From Jiella pacifica (lineage in GTDB: Bacteria > Pseudomonadota > Alphaproteobacteria > Rhizobiales > Rhizobiaceae): 64,000 nt of DNA. The notes below the pieces were generated by a model that did not search any database, was not told the origin of the DNA, and saw only the letters and a program-made list of their open reading frames with translations. Below are positions 44,342 through 53,312 of this stretch, in pieces. Within the stretch, counting starts at the first letter, position 1; the number at the start of each line of letters is the position of its first letter. The translations under genes and the position numbers were made by a program. Where the stretch lies: assembly GCF_010500815.1 (NCBI RefSeq), contig NZ_JAAAMG010000005.1:124001-188000 (forward strand), read 5' to 3'.

Positions 44342-45079
44342 TCAGCGGCTCAGGAACGCCGCAAAGGCCGCCCGCGCCTCGTCGGAGCGGAGCCGTCCGG
44401 CGAAGATCTCGAGTTCCTCGTCCATGCGGGCGAGCACGTCCTCGCGGCGGCCGCGCAGCAGGCCTCGGGCGATCCGCAGCGCTTCGGGCGGCTTCGCGGC
44501 GAGTTGGACCGCGGCGCTCGATGCCGCCTCTTCCGGGGCGTCGACCAGCTTGTAGACCAGCCCCGCCTGCCGCGCCGCCTCGGCGTCGAAGCTCTCGCCG
44601 AGGACGAGCAGGGCAAAGGCCCGCTGGTCGCCCATCATGCGCGGAGCGATCAGGCTGGAGGCCGCTTCCGGCGTGACGCCGAGGTCGAGGAAGGGGGTTT
44701 TGAACATCGATCGCGGGCTCGCATAGACGAGGTCGCAATGCATCAGCAGCGTCGTGCCGATGCCGATGGCCAGCCCGTCCACCGCGGCGATCATCGGCTT
44801 GTCGAAGCCAGCGACGAGATGCAGGAAATCGCCCGTCTCGGCCGGCAGCGAGCCGCCCTCGGCGATCGCCAGGAAGTCCTTGATGTCGTTGCCGGCCGAA
44901 AACGCCCCCGGCACCCCGGCGAAGACGACCGCGCGGATGGCCTCGTCGGACGACGCCGCCTGCAATGCTTCGAGCATCGCGCGGTACATTTCGCGATTGA
45001 GGGCGTTCTTCTTGTCCGGACGGTTCATCCGGAGGGTCATGACGCCGTCCCTTACGCCGGTTTCGATCAGCTCGGACAT
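44342..45079 (-). CDS. Enoyl-CoA hydratase/isomerase family protein
   Basis: The 245-residue crotonase-fold protein has MNRPDKKNALNREMY, the oxyanion-hole segments GAFSAGNDIKDF and VDGLAIGIGTTLLMHCDLVYA, and the C-terminal trimerisation helix. Absence of the usual glutamate pair at the hydratase position suggests it might be an isomerase, but I cannot settle this. It overlaps the upstream acyl-CoA dehydrogenase gene (ATGA), giving a two-gene beta-oxidation module. Confidence 0.87.
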   Translation of the reverse strand: MSELIETGVRDGVMTLRMNRPDKKNALNREMYRAMLEALQAASSDEAIRAVVFAGVPGAFSAGNDIKDFLAIAEGGSLPAETGDFLHLVAGFDKPMIAAVDGLAIGIGTTLLMHCDLVYASPRSMFKTPFLDLGVTPEAASSLIAPRMMGDQRAFALLVLGESFDAEAARQAGLVYKLVDAPEEAASSAAVQLAAKPPEALRIARGLLRGRREDVLARMDEELEIFAGRLRSDEARAAFAAFLSR

Positions 45080-46887
45080 CACGATGCCGCCTCGACGAGA
45101 AGATCGTGGGCGGCCGCAAGGCTCGCTGCCCCTGCCACCACCTTGTGCCTGAGGGACGACGACTCGGTCACCAGATTCTCGGCGACGAACCGGCAAAGCG
45201 CGATCCGCTGATCGTTCGGCCCGGCCAGTGCGCCCTTGGCAAGCCATATGCCGCCTGATGCAAGGGCGAAGAGCCTGAGATACGGAGCAGCGCCCGCGAG
45301 CGCCGCGTCGGTCTCCTTCGATCGCAACAGGCCGAGGAGATGGTCCGTCGCGGCCCGAAGATCGGCCATTCCGGCTTCGAGACAGGCGGCCGTCTCGCCG
45401 AATTCCGGCGCATTTCGCCGCGACAGTTCGGCAAGCGTCGACGAGAGTTCGGCAAACAGGCCGGACACCGCCTCGCCACCCGACTGGCCGATCTTGCGGG
45501 TGACGAGGTCGATCGCCTGGATGCCGTTGGTGCCTTCGTAGATCGGCGTGATGCGGGCGTTCCGCAGCAGCCTTGCGGCGCCGGTCTCCTCGACGAAGCC
45601 CATGCCGCCATGAACCTGGATCCCGAGCGAGGCGACCTCGCAGGCGACGTCGGTTGCAAAGGCTTTCGCGACCGGGGTCAGGAGATTGGCCCGCTCCTGC
45701 CAGAGGCCGGCCTTTTCCGCATCACTCGTCGCATGGGCCCGCGCCCGGTCGGTGGCGATGGCGCAGTTGAAGGCGATGGCGCGGGCAGCGTCGGTCAGGC
45801 CCTTCATCGTCAGAAGCGTACGGGCGACATCCGGGTGAGCGAGGATCGGGCTCATCGAGCCGGCCTTCTCGGCGTCGGGCGCCAGCCGCGTCGCCCGGCC
45901 CTGGCGGCGCTCGCGCGCATAGGCGAGCGCCTTGTCATAGGCGGCATCGGCGAGGCCGACGCCTTCCATCCCGACCATCAGCCGGGCGTTGTTCATCATC
46001 GTGAACATGCAGGCGAGGCCGCGATTTTCGTCGCCGATGAGGAAGCCGACCGCACCCGGCTCCTCGCCCTCGACCGTGCCTTCGCCGTAGAGCATGGTGC
46101 AGGTCGGCGAGGCATGGATGCCGAGCTTGTGCTCGATCGAATGACAGACCACGTCGTTGCGCCGGCCCGGCGCGCCGCTCTCGTCCGGCAGGAATTTCGG
46201 TACGAGGAACAACGAGATGCCCTTCACGCCCGCTGGCGCGTCCGGCAGCCGGGCAAGCACCAGATGGACGATGTTGTCGGTCAGGTCGTGCTCGCCATAG
46301 GTGATGTAGATCTTCTGGCCGAAGATCCGGTAGCTGCCGTCGCTCCGGCGCTCGGCCCGCGAACGAAGAGCCGAGAGATCCGAGCCCGCCTGCGGCTCGG
46401 TGAGGTTCATCGTGCCCATCCATTCGCCGGAGACGAGCTTTTCCAGATAGATGCGCTTCAGCTCTTCGGAGCCGTGCTTTTCCACCGCCTCGACCGCGCC
46501 GATGGTGAGCAGCGGGCCGAGGGCGAAGGGCATGGAGGCGTGGTTCCACATCTCGGCAACTGCCGCGGCGAGCGCCGTCGGCAGCGCCTGCCCGCCATAT
46601 TCGGCAGGGCCGGACAAGGCGTTCCAACCGCCCGCCGTCCAGTCCCGGTAAAGCTCCTTCCAGCCCGACGGCATGGTGACGCCGCCGTTCTCGAAACAGG
46701 CCCCCACCTCGTCACCGATCCGGTCGAGCGGCGCCATGCGCTCATCCGCAAAGCGCGCCGCTTCCGCCAGAACCGCCTCGACGAGGTCCGGCGAAAGATC
46801 CGGGAGAAGCCCCTCTGCCATCGCCCCGTCGAGACCCGCTATGGTCCGCAAGGTGAAGGCGATGTCCTCGACTGGTGGCCGTGGCAT
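45079..46887 (-). CDS. Acyl-CoA dehydrogenase (about 600-residue FadE12/AcdA-like group)
   Basis: The 602-residue flavoprotein oxidises acyl-CoA to trans-2-enoyl-CoA. Family motifs are EWMGTMNLTEPQAGSDLSALRSRA, IYITYGEHDL, MFTMMNNARLMVGMEGVGLADAAYDKALAYARERRQGR and GIQVHGGMGFVEETGAARLLRNARITPIYEGTNGIQAIDLVTRK; the glutamate in IYEGT is the predicted base. A C-terminal extension of about 120 residues is normal for this group. GGAGGAG precedes the ATG. Confidence 0.93.
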   Translation of the reverse strand: MPRPPVEDIAFTLRTIAGLDGAMAEGLLPDLSPDLVEAVLAEAARFADERMAPLDRIGDEVGACFENGGVTMPSGWKELYRDWTAGGWNALSGPAEYGGQALPTALAAAVAEMWNHASMPFALGPLLTIGAVEAVEKHGSEELKRIYLEKLVSGEWMGTMNLTEPQAGSDLSALRSRAERRSDGSYRIFGQKIYITYGEHDLTDNIVHLVLARLPDAPAGVKGISLFLVPKFLPDESGAPGRRNDVVCHSIEHKLGIHASPTCTMLYGEGTVEGEEPGAVGFLIGDENRGLACMFTMMNNARLMVGMEGVGLADAAYDKALAYARERRQGRATRLAPDAEKAGSMSPILAHPDVARTLLTMKGLTDAARAIAFNCAIATDRARAHATSDAEKAGLWQERANLLTPVAKAFATDVACEVASLGIQVHGGMGFVEETGAARLLRNARITPIYEGTNGIQAIDLVTRKIGQSGGEAVSGLFAELSSTLAELSRRNAPEFGETAACLEAGMADLRAATDHLLGLLRSKETDAALAGAAPYLRLFALASGGIWLAKGALAGPNDQRIALCRFVAENLVTESSSLRHKVVAGAASLAAAHDLLVEAAS

Positions 46888-46951
46888 TGTTTGATCTCCT
46901 CCGTCGCTCCGCGCGGCGAAGTCGATCGCCGGCTGTGCAATATCATCAATT

Positions 46952-46968
46952 ATTCGAACTGTTTCGAT
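46952..46968. promoter_or_regulatory. Imperfect inverted repeat upstream of the acyl-CoA dehydrogenase
   Basis: ATTCGAACTGTTTCGAT is a near-palindrome (TTCGAAC against GTTTCGA) in an A/T-richer patch about 65 bases before the start of the acyl-CoA dehydrogenase operon. Its form recalls TetR-type fatty-acid regulators, but this is a weak match without an identified regulator. Confidence 0.3.
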
Positions 46969-47113
46969 TGAAAGCGCGTCGACGCCCGTCCACTTCAACT
47001 CCATATGTCGCGAGTGAAAGCGGACGGCGACCCTTTCTGCAGCGAACCCGCGCCTGCAAGGAACCCGGCCGCCCGTTCAGCCATTTCTTCCACGATACAT
47101 TAGGGAGGTCTCG

Positions 47114-47956
47114 ATGCGGCTTGTTCGGTTTGGCGAGCGTGGTTCGGAGCGCCCGGGCCTCGTCGACGAGGCCGGCGGCATCCGCGATACTTCCGATTAC
47201 GTCGGGACCCTCGACGGCGCGAATCTCGACCCCGACCGGCTGGTGGAGCTTGCGGCGATCGATCCCGAGACGCTTCCGAAGGTCGCGGAAGGCGTTCGCC
47301 TCTGCAAGCCGATCGAACGCATCGGCAAGATCGTCGGCGTCGGGCCGAACTATTCCGACAGCGCCCGGCTCGCGGGCTTCCGGATGAATCCGGAGCCGAC
47401 GCTGTTTCTGAAATCGGCGACGAGCGCCTGCGGCCCGAACGATCCGATCGAGATTCCCCGGCTGGCGAACCGGGTCGACTGGGGCGTCGAGCTCGCCGTC
47501 GTTATCGGCCGCGTCGCCAAATATGCCGGCGTCGAGGATGCCCAGCGCGCGATCGCCGGCTATTGCCTCGCCAACGACATCACCGAGCGCAACTTTCAGC
47601 TGCAGCGCGGCGGGCAGTGGACCAAGGGCAAGTCGCACGACACTTTCTGCCCGCTCGGCCCCTGGCTGGTGACGCCGGACGAGTTGTCCGATCCCGATTC
47701 CGTCGCACTGTGGCTCGACGTCAATGGCGAGCGCCAGCAGATCGGCTCGACGGGCGAGATGATCTTCAAGATCCCCTACCTCGTCTCCTACGTCTCGCGC
47801 TTCATGCGGCTGGAGCCGGGCGACGTCATCCTGACGGGTACGCTGGCGGGCGTCGGCCTGTCCTACGACCCGCCGCGCTTCCTGAAGGCCGGCGATCGGA
47901 TACGCCTCGGCGGCAGCGGCCTCGGCGAGCAGGAAAATCTCTGCGTCGCGATCTGA
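47114..47956 (+). CDS. Fumarylacetoacetate hydrolase family protein
   Basis: The 280-residue protein has a short N-terminal domain and the FAH catalytic fold: KIVGVGPNYSDSA, PTLFLKSATSACGPNDPIEIP, VDWGVELAVVIGRVAKYAGVEDA (metal ligands E/D), YCLANDITERNFQL, GKSHDTFCPLGPWLVTPDEL and GDVILTGTLAGVGLSYDPPRFLKAGD. It may hydrolyse or decarboxylate an acyl-pyruvate or 2-keto-3-deoxy acid. It is divergent from the acyl-CoA dehydrogenase operon; the substrate is not clear. Confidence 0.87.
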   Translation: MRLVRFGERGSERPGLVDEAGGIRDTSDYVGTLDGANLDPDRLVELAAIDPETLPKVAEGVRLCKPIERIGKIVGVGPNYSDSARLAGFRMNPEPTLFLKSATSACGPNDPIEIPRLANRVDWGVELAVVIGRVAKYAGVEDAQRAIAGYCLANDITERNFQLQRGGQWTKGKSHDTFCPLGPWLVTPDELSDPDSVALWLDVNGERQQIGSTGEMIFKIPYLVSYVSRFMRLEPGDVILTGTLAGVGLSYDPPRFLKAGDRIRLGGSGLGEQENLCVAI

Positions 47957-47991
47957 TGTGAAGCCCGGCGCGCCTTGTCGCGGTGCGGCGT

Positions 47992-49860
47992 TCATCCGCC
48001 CGCGTCCTTGGCGCGATCACTCTCGGCCCGCAGCGCGCCGAGGACAAGGACCCGGGTCATTCGATCGGCGAGGCTGCGCGGCCTTGCGAGGTCCAGCCTG
48101 CCCAGCGCGGCGGCGTGAGCGGAAGAGGGTTCGCCGCCCAGCCCGCGCCTGAAGAGCCGCGCCATCGCCGGCCAGTTGCCCTCGTGCTCCTTCAATCGGC
48201 GCAGCGCCGGGGCCAGCTGCCGCTCCTCCGCGGTGAGGTCGGTGCCAAAGGGATAGGTCGGCAGAACGTCGGCAAAGGGTCTCAGCGCGTCTTCCAGCTC
48301 CCGCCTGGAATTCCACCGCTTCGGCCGGTGCCCGATTTCGAGCTTTCGCGCCGCAACGGCTTGCCCGATCAGCGAGCCTTGCGCACTCTCGTCGGCAATG
48401 GCGATCATCGCCGCGGCGGTGTCGCGGTCGACGCGGCCCCGAAGGTCGGCGACGCCGTATTCGGTGACGACGACGTCCTTCATGTGCCGCGGCACGGTGG
48501 TGTGGCCGTAGCTCCAGCGGATGTTCGACTGGCGCCCGCCATTGCGGGTGGAAGCGAGCATCAGCATCGAGCGTGCGCCTTCGAGCGCGAAGGCCTGATT
48601 GACGAAGTTGAACTGCCCGCCGACGCCAGACACCACCCGCCCGTCTTCCAGTTGATCGGAACAGACGTCGCCGAGGGCGGTGGCGATCATCGCCGAGTTG
48701 AAGAAGCGCGCGTCGCGCCGGTCTGCGGCATGGCGGGCGCGATCATGGGCGGGCAGGTCGTTGATGAAGGAGATTTCGCGCATGGCGATCTTTTCCTTCA
48801 GTTCGAGGTCCATTTCCCGCAGCCGGCGATAGAAGCTCTCCGGCCCGACGAAGAAACCGCCATGGAGGATCTTGCCGTCCGATGCCTCTCGCCGGACGAT
48901 GCCCGCGTCGATCAGTTGCATCAGCGGGTCGACGAACATTTCCGACAGCGCATAGAGGCCTTCCTCGAAGGGGCGGGTCTCGAGCTCGATCGTCTCCGGC
49001 CAGTTTCCGAGCGCCGCGAGCACAGCCTTGAAACGGACCGGGTCGCGGTGCCGGAGGATCAGCGCATTGGCGATGGCGTCGCCCATGCCGCCGATGCCGA
49101 TTTGGATCGTCCCGCCGTCCTTCACCAGCGCTGCCGCATAGAGCCCGATGGCGTGGTCGGTCAGGGAAATCGGCTGCTTCGGCACGGAGAAGAGCCGGGC
49201 CTCCTCGGCCCTGCCACCTTCGAGGATCATGTCGAAGCGCGACACATCAAGAGCGGCCGCACTGCCCATGAAGGGCATCTCCCGGTTCGCCTCGCCGACG
49301 AGGAGAACCTCTCGCCCCGCGCCCTTCATCGCCTCCATCACCGGCAGGAGGTCGAGCGTCATGTCGGTATTCGAGCCGAGGGAATAATGCTCCCGGTCCT
49401 CGGAGGGCGCCACCATCTGGGCGACGACGTTGACGCCGCTTTCGACCACATAGCGGGCGGCATGGGTGTAGTTCGCCGAGACGTAGTTCTCCTGCGCCGC
49501 CCGGTTGGACAGGAGCGATCCGGCCTGCAGGAAGAACTCGATCACCCGGACATTCGGCGGCAGCTGCCCCTTCTTGCGGGCGTCGACATAGTCGAGCCGC
49601 GTCACCCCGTCATAGAGCCGTTCGGCGAGCGGGCCGGCGAAACGGCCGGCAAGGCCGCTGCCCCCCGAGGGAGGATCAAGCGACAGGGCGGTGAAGATCG
49701 TCAAAACGATGGACGGATCTCCCGCTGCCAGGCGATAGAGCGCATTGGCGACGTGGTTGCCCTTGCCGAGGCCGAGCGGCAAGGCGAGCACGATCTTCCT
49801 GCCGACCCTTTCGACGATGGCGCGGGCGAGTTCGTCCTCGTCGGCGAAGCGTCGCACCAT
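47992..49860 (-). CDS. Acetyl-CoA hydrolase/transferase family protein
   Basis: The 622-residue protein of the class I CoA-transferase fold has RKIVLALPLGLGKGNHVANAL at the N-terminus, FFLQAGSLLSNRAAQENYVSANYTHAARYV, then GIGGMGDAIANALILRHRD and the C-terminal block VSGVGGQFNFVNQAFAL with STRNGGRQSNIRW. ATEYGVA-like VTEYGVADLRG closes the domain. It should move or hydrolyse CoA from an acyl-CoA. It is the last gene of the fadE-thiolase-fadJ operon, with a TGATG overlap to fadJ, so it may recycle CoA during beta-oxidation. Confidence 0.88.
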   Translation of the reverse strand: MVRRFADEDELARAIVERVGRKIVLALPLGLGKGNHVANALYRLAAGDPSIVLTIFTALSLDPPSGGSGLAGRFAGPLAERLYDGVTRLDYVDARKKGQLPPNVRVIEFFLQAGSLLSNRAAQENYVSANYTHAARYVVESGVNVVAQMVAPSEDREHYSLGSNTDMTLDLLPVMEAMKGAGREVLLVGEANREMPFMGSAAALDVSRFDMILEGGRAEEARLFSVPKQPISLTDHAIGLYAAALVKDGGTIQIGIGGMGDAIANALILRHRDPVRFKAVLAALGNWPETIELETRPFEEGLYALSEMFVDPLMQLIDAGIVRREASDGKILHGGFFVGPESFYRRLREMDLELKEKIAMREISFINDLPAHDRARHAADRRDARFFNSAMIATALGDVCSDQLEDGRVVSGVGGQFNFVNQAFALEGARSMLMLASTRNGGRQSNIRWSYGHTTVPRHMKDVVVTEYGVADLRGRVDRDTAAAMIAIADESAQGSLIGQAVAARKLEIGHRPKRWNSRRELEDALRPFADVLPTYPFGTDLTAEERQLAPALRRLKEHEGNWPAMARLFRRGLGGEPSSAHAAALGRLDLARPRSLADRMTRVLVLGALRAESDRAKDAGG

Positions 49861-51962
49861 CAGCCCTTGAGCCGCTCCCAGCCCGGATGCGGCTCGAAGC
49901 GAGGCCCGTGCTTGGCCGCCAGATCCTTCATCCGCTGGACGATCCCGTCGATGCCGCGCTGGCGCGCATAGTGGACGGGGCCGCCGCGGTAGGGCGCAAA
50001 GCCCGTGCCGAAGATCATCGCGCCGTCGACGATCTCCTCGTCGGTGATGACGCCCTCGTCGATGCAGGCGACGACGGCGTTCAGCATCGGCAGGATCAGC
50101 CGGTCGATCATGTCCGGATCGTCCTTGGAATTGTCCGGCAGCGCTTCGGGGGCGATCTTCTTCGGCTTGCCCTCGTCGTCATAGTCGTAAAGGCCGCGCC
50201 CGGTCTTGCGGCCGAGACGCTTCTCCTCGACCATCTTCGTCAGCCAGTCGGGGGCCGGCGGCAGCGTGTTTTCGCCGAGCCGTTCCCGCAGCGAGGTGGC
50301 GACGTCGAGGGCGATGTCGAGCCCGACCTGATCGGTCAGTTCGATCGGCCCCATCGGCATGCCGAATTCCTCGGCCCGCAGGTCGATGCGCTCCTTCGGG
50401 ATGCCTTCGTCGAGCAGCACGAGCGCCTCGGCCATGTACGGCGTCAGCGCGCGGTTGACGAGGAAGCCGGGCGCCGAGCCGACCGGAGCCGGCAGCCGCG
50501 AGATCTCGGCGGCAAAGGCGGTGGCGCGGCGCGCCGTCTCAGAGGAGATCCGATCGTGCGAGACGATCTCGACGAGTTGCATGCGCGAGACCGGGTTGAA
50601 GAAGTGCAGGCCGACGAAGCGTGACGGGTCCTTGAGGCCGGCGGCGAGATCGGCGAGCGGCAAGGCCGAAGTGTTGGTGGCGAGCAGAGCGCCTTCCTTC
50701 AGCTGCGGCTCGATCGCCGCGTAGATCTTGTGCTTCAGCTCGATCTTTTCCGGCACCGCCTCGATGACGAGATCGGCATGGGAGATGCCGAGGCCGTCCG
50801 GGTCGGGGATCAGCCGGTCGAGGGCGTCGCGAACCTTCAGCGGGTCCTTCAGCACCTTCTCCAGCATCTTCGCCGCCTTCTTCACGGCGCCGCCGATCGG
50901 CTCGAGCTTGATGTCGCCGAGCGTCACCTTGAAGCCCTGCCCCGCCGCCCAGGCGGCGATCTCGCCGCCCATCGCGCCGGCGCCGACGACATGGAGATGT
51001 TTCACGCCTGAGGAGCCGTCCTTCAGGCCTTTCATCTTCTCGCGCAGGAAGAACACCCGCACGAGGTTCTTCGAGGTCTCGGTCTCGATCAGCTCGGCGA
51101 AGCTATCGATCTCGGCGCGCTGCATGGCCCTGGGGTTGCCGCCATGCTCCTCCCAGAGGTCGATCAGCTTGAAGGGCGCCGGATAGTTCTCCTGCCGCGC
51201 CTTTTCAGCCGTCTTCTTGCGCATCTGCCGCGCGGCGAACTGACGGCCAGGCTTGTAGCCCATGGCCCGTGCCTGGAGCGACGGGGACTTCTTGCGCAGG
51301 TCGCCATAGAACGCCGCCTCGACGGCCGCCGCGACATGGCGCTCCTCGACGACGGCGTCGACGAGACCGATCGACCGGGCACGCTTGGCCGGCATTGCTC
51401 GGCCGGTCAGCATCATCGTCATCGCCTCGACGGGATCGGCGATGGAGGGCGCCCGGAAGGTGCCGCCGAGGCCGGGGTGAAGGCCGAGCATCACCTCGGG
51501 AAAGCCGAGCGAGGCGTCGGAGACGGCGATGCGGCGGTCGCAGGCGAGCGCCAGTTCCAGGCCGGCGCCGAGGCAGTGGCCGTGAACGACGGCGATCGTC
51601 CGGCATGGCAGCGCCGCCAGACGATCCAGCACCTGGTGCCCCTGATCGAGGGCTGCCTTGATCTCGGCGGTCGAGGCGCCGACGAACTGGTTGATGTCGG
51701 CGCCGGCCGCAAAGCCGGCCGCCTTGCCGGAGCGGATGACGATCGCCGCCGGCCGCTCTTTCTCGAAGCGCTCGATATGGCCGGCAAGCTCTTCCAGCAC
51801 CGGACGGTCGATGGTGTTGACGCGCTTGTCGGTGCGGTCGAGCACCATCCAGACGACGCCGTTGTCGTCCTTCGCGACCCGGAAATGTCCGGTCGGCTCG
51901 ACGTCTCGTGCCGGCCCCAGTTCGAGATCGCGCTGCGAAAGCGCGTTCAGCATCCTGCCCAT
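49860..51962 (-). CDS. fadJ: Bifunctional enoyl-CoA hydratase / 3-hydroxyacyl-CoA dehydrogenase (FadJ/FadB-like)
   Basis: The 700-residue multifunctional protein of beta-oxidation. Residues about 25-215 form a crotonase domain with FAAGADINQF and HGHCLGAGLELALACDRRIA. From about residue 325 the NAD-binding domain has LHVVGAGAMGGEIAAWAAGQG, GLHFFNPVSRMQLVEIVSH (catalytic His) and two C-terminal HAD domains with FLVNRALTPYMAEA and FGTGFAPYRGGPVHYA. It lies 63 bases after the thiolase gene and overlaps the CoA hydrolase gene, so the operon covers the whole cycle. Confidence 0.95.
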   Translation of the reverse strand: MGRMLNALSQRDLELGPARDVEPTGHFRVAKDDNGVVWMVLDRTDKRVNTIDRPVLEELAGHIERFEKERPAAIVIRSGKAAGFAAGADINQFVGASTAEIKAALDQGHQVLDRLAALPCRTIAVVHGHCLGAGLELALACDRRIAVSDASLGFPEVMLGLHPGLGGTFRAPSIADPVEAMTMMLTGRAMPAKRARSIGLVDAVVEERHVAAAVEAAFYGDLRKKSPSLQARAMGYKPGRQFAARQMRKKTAEKARQENYPAPFKLIDLWEEHGGNPRAMQRAEIDSFAELIETETSKNLVRVFFLREKMKGLKDGSSGVKHLHVVGAGAMGGEIAAWAAGQGFKVTLGDIKLEPIGGAVKKAAKMLEKVLKDPLKVRDALDRLIPDPDGLGISHADLVIEAVPEKIELKHKIYAAIEPQLKEGALLATNTSALPLADLAAGLKDPSRFVGLHFFNPVSRMQLVEIVSHDRISSETARRATAFAAEISRLPAPVGSAPGFLVNRALTPYMAEALVLLDEGIPKERIDLRAEEFGMPMGPIELTDQVGLDIALDVATSLRERLGENTLPPAPDWLTKMVEEKRLGRKTGRGLYDYDDEGKPKKIAPEALPDNSKDDPDMIDRLILPMLNAVVACIDEGVITDEEIVDGAMIFGTGFAPYRGGPVHYARQRGIDGIVQRMKDLAAKHGPRFEPHPGWERLKG

Positions 51963-52025
51963 ATCGTCCGTTTCCGTCCGCTGTCGCCGCGTTTCTTGTC
52001 GATTGGAATTCGCCCGAGCAAACGC

Positions 52026-53312
52026 TCAGGCGGCTTCGAGCAGCATCGCCCCGCCGAGGCCGCCGCCGATGCATTCGGTGGCGATGCCGCGCTTCTTGCC
52101 GAGCCGCTTCATGGCATTGGCGAGATGAAGCGTGATGCGGTTGCCGGAGGTGCCGACCGGATGGCCGAGCGCGATCGCCCCGCCGTCGACATTGAGCCTG
52201 TCGTGGCCGATCCTGCCGCCGCGTCCTTCGAGGCCGAGGACGCCGTCGGTGACGTCAGGCTGGTCGAAGGCGGCGACGCAGGAGAGCACCTGCGCGGCGA
52301 AGGCCTCGTTCAGCTCCCACAGATCGATATCCGCAACCGAGATGTTCTGGCGCTTCAGGATCGGCGCTGTCGACGTGACCGGGCCGAGGCCCATGATCGA
52401 GGGATCGAGGCCCGCCCAGTCGGAATCGACGATGCGGGCCAGCGGCTTCAGCCCGTATTTCTCCACCGCCGCTTCCGAGGCGAGGATCGTCCAGGAGGCG
52501 CCGTCGGTGATCTGCGAGGAATTGCCGGGCGTTACCTTGCCATAGGGCTTCTCGAAGGCCGGCCTCAGCTTGCCGAGATCCTTGACCGTGGTTCCCGGCC
52601 GGATGCCGTCGTCATGGTCGTAGACCTTGCCGTCCCTTGCGACAGCGGGCAGCATCTCGTCCTTCAGCCAGCCGTTCTTTGTCGCCTCGCCCAACCGGCG
52701 ATGGCTCTCGATGGCATAGGCGTCGGCATTGCGGCGGGAGACGTCGAAGAGATGGGCGAGGATCTCGGCCGTCTGGCCCATGTTGAGATCGGTGATCGGA
52801 TCGGTCAGGCCGCGCTCCAGCCCGATGACGGGCTTGAGGTAGTCCGGCTTCAGCTTGGCGAACATCCCCGCCCGCTCGCCAACGGACTTCGCCCGGTTGA
52901 GCGCCGCGAACCACTCGACGGCGCCGCGCCGCAGAACCAGCGGCGAATGGCTGAGCGCCTCGGCTCCGCCGGCGAGCACGATCTCATGGGTGCCGCGCTC
53001 GATGTAGCGGAAGGCCGTGTCGACCGACTGCATGCCGGAGCCGCAATTGATCTGCACGGTGAAGGCCGGGATCTCGTCGGAGATGCCGAGCCTCAGCGAT
53101 GCCACCCGCGCCGGGTTCATCTCGTCGGCGACGACGTTGACGCAGCCGAGGACGACGAGGTCGATCGCCGCGACCGGAAAACCCTGCCGCAACAAGAGCG
53201 GCCGGCCGCACTGGACGGCGAGATCGACGGGGGTGAAGGGGCCGGGGCGCCCGCGCGCCTTGATGAAGGGCGTGCGGGCACCGTCGACGAGATAGACGGG
53301 GCGTGAATTCAC
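52026..53312 (-). CDS. fadI: Acetyl-CoA C-acyltransferase (thiolase, FadI-like)
   Basis: The 428-residue thiolase cleaves 3-ketoacyl-CoA. Catalytic residues are C90 in VQINCGSGMQSVD, the histidine in ALGHPVGTSGNRI and the second cysteine in ATECIGGGLGGAMLL. GNSSQITDGASWTIL and LNEAFAAQVL are also typical. Length exceeds the biosynthetic thiolases (about 390) and fits the FadI group. The GTG start overlaps the fadE stop (GTGA). Confidence 0.94.
   Translation of the reverse strand: MNSRPVYLVDGARTPFIKARGRPGPFTPVDLAVQCGRPLLLRQGFPVAAIDLVVLGCVNVVADEMNPARVASLRLGISDEIPAFTVQINCGSGMQSVDTAFRYIERGTHEIVLAGGAEALSHSPLVLRRGAVEWFAALNRAKSVGERAGMFAKLKPDYLKPVIGLERGLTDPITDLNMGQTAEILAHLFDVSRRNADAYAIESHRRLGEATKNGWLKDEMLPAVARDGKVYDHDDGIRPGTTVKDLGKLRPAFEKPYGKVTPGNSSQITDGASWTILASEAAVEKYGLKPLARIVDSDWAGLDPSIMGLGPVTSTAPILKRQNISVADIDLWELNEAFAAQVLSCVAAFDQPDVTDGVLGLEGRGGRIGHDRLNVDGGAIALGHPVGTSGNRITLHLANAMKRLGKKRGIATECIGGGLGGAMLLEAA

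Noticed and set aside
47983-53306. Rightward frames of 662 and 720 codons opposite the CoA hydrolase, fadJ and thiolase genes
   Set aside because: They are antisense frames created by high GC third positions, and no family signature is visible in either.
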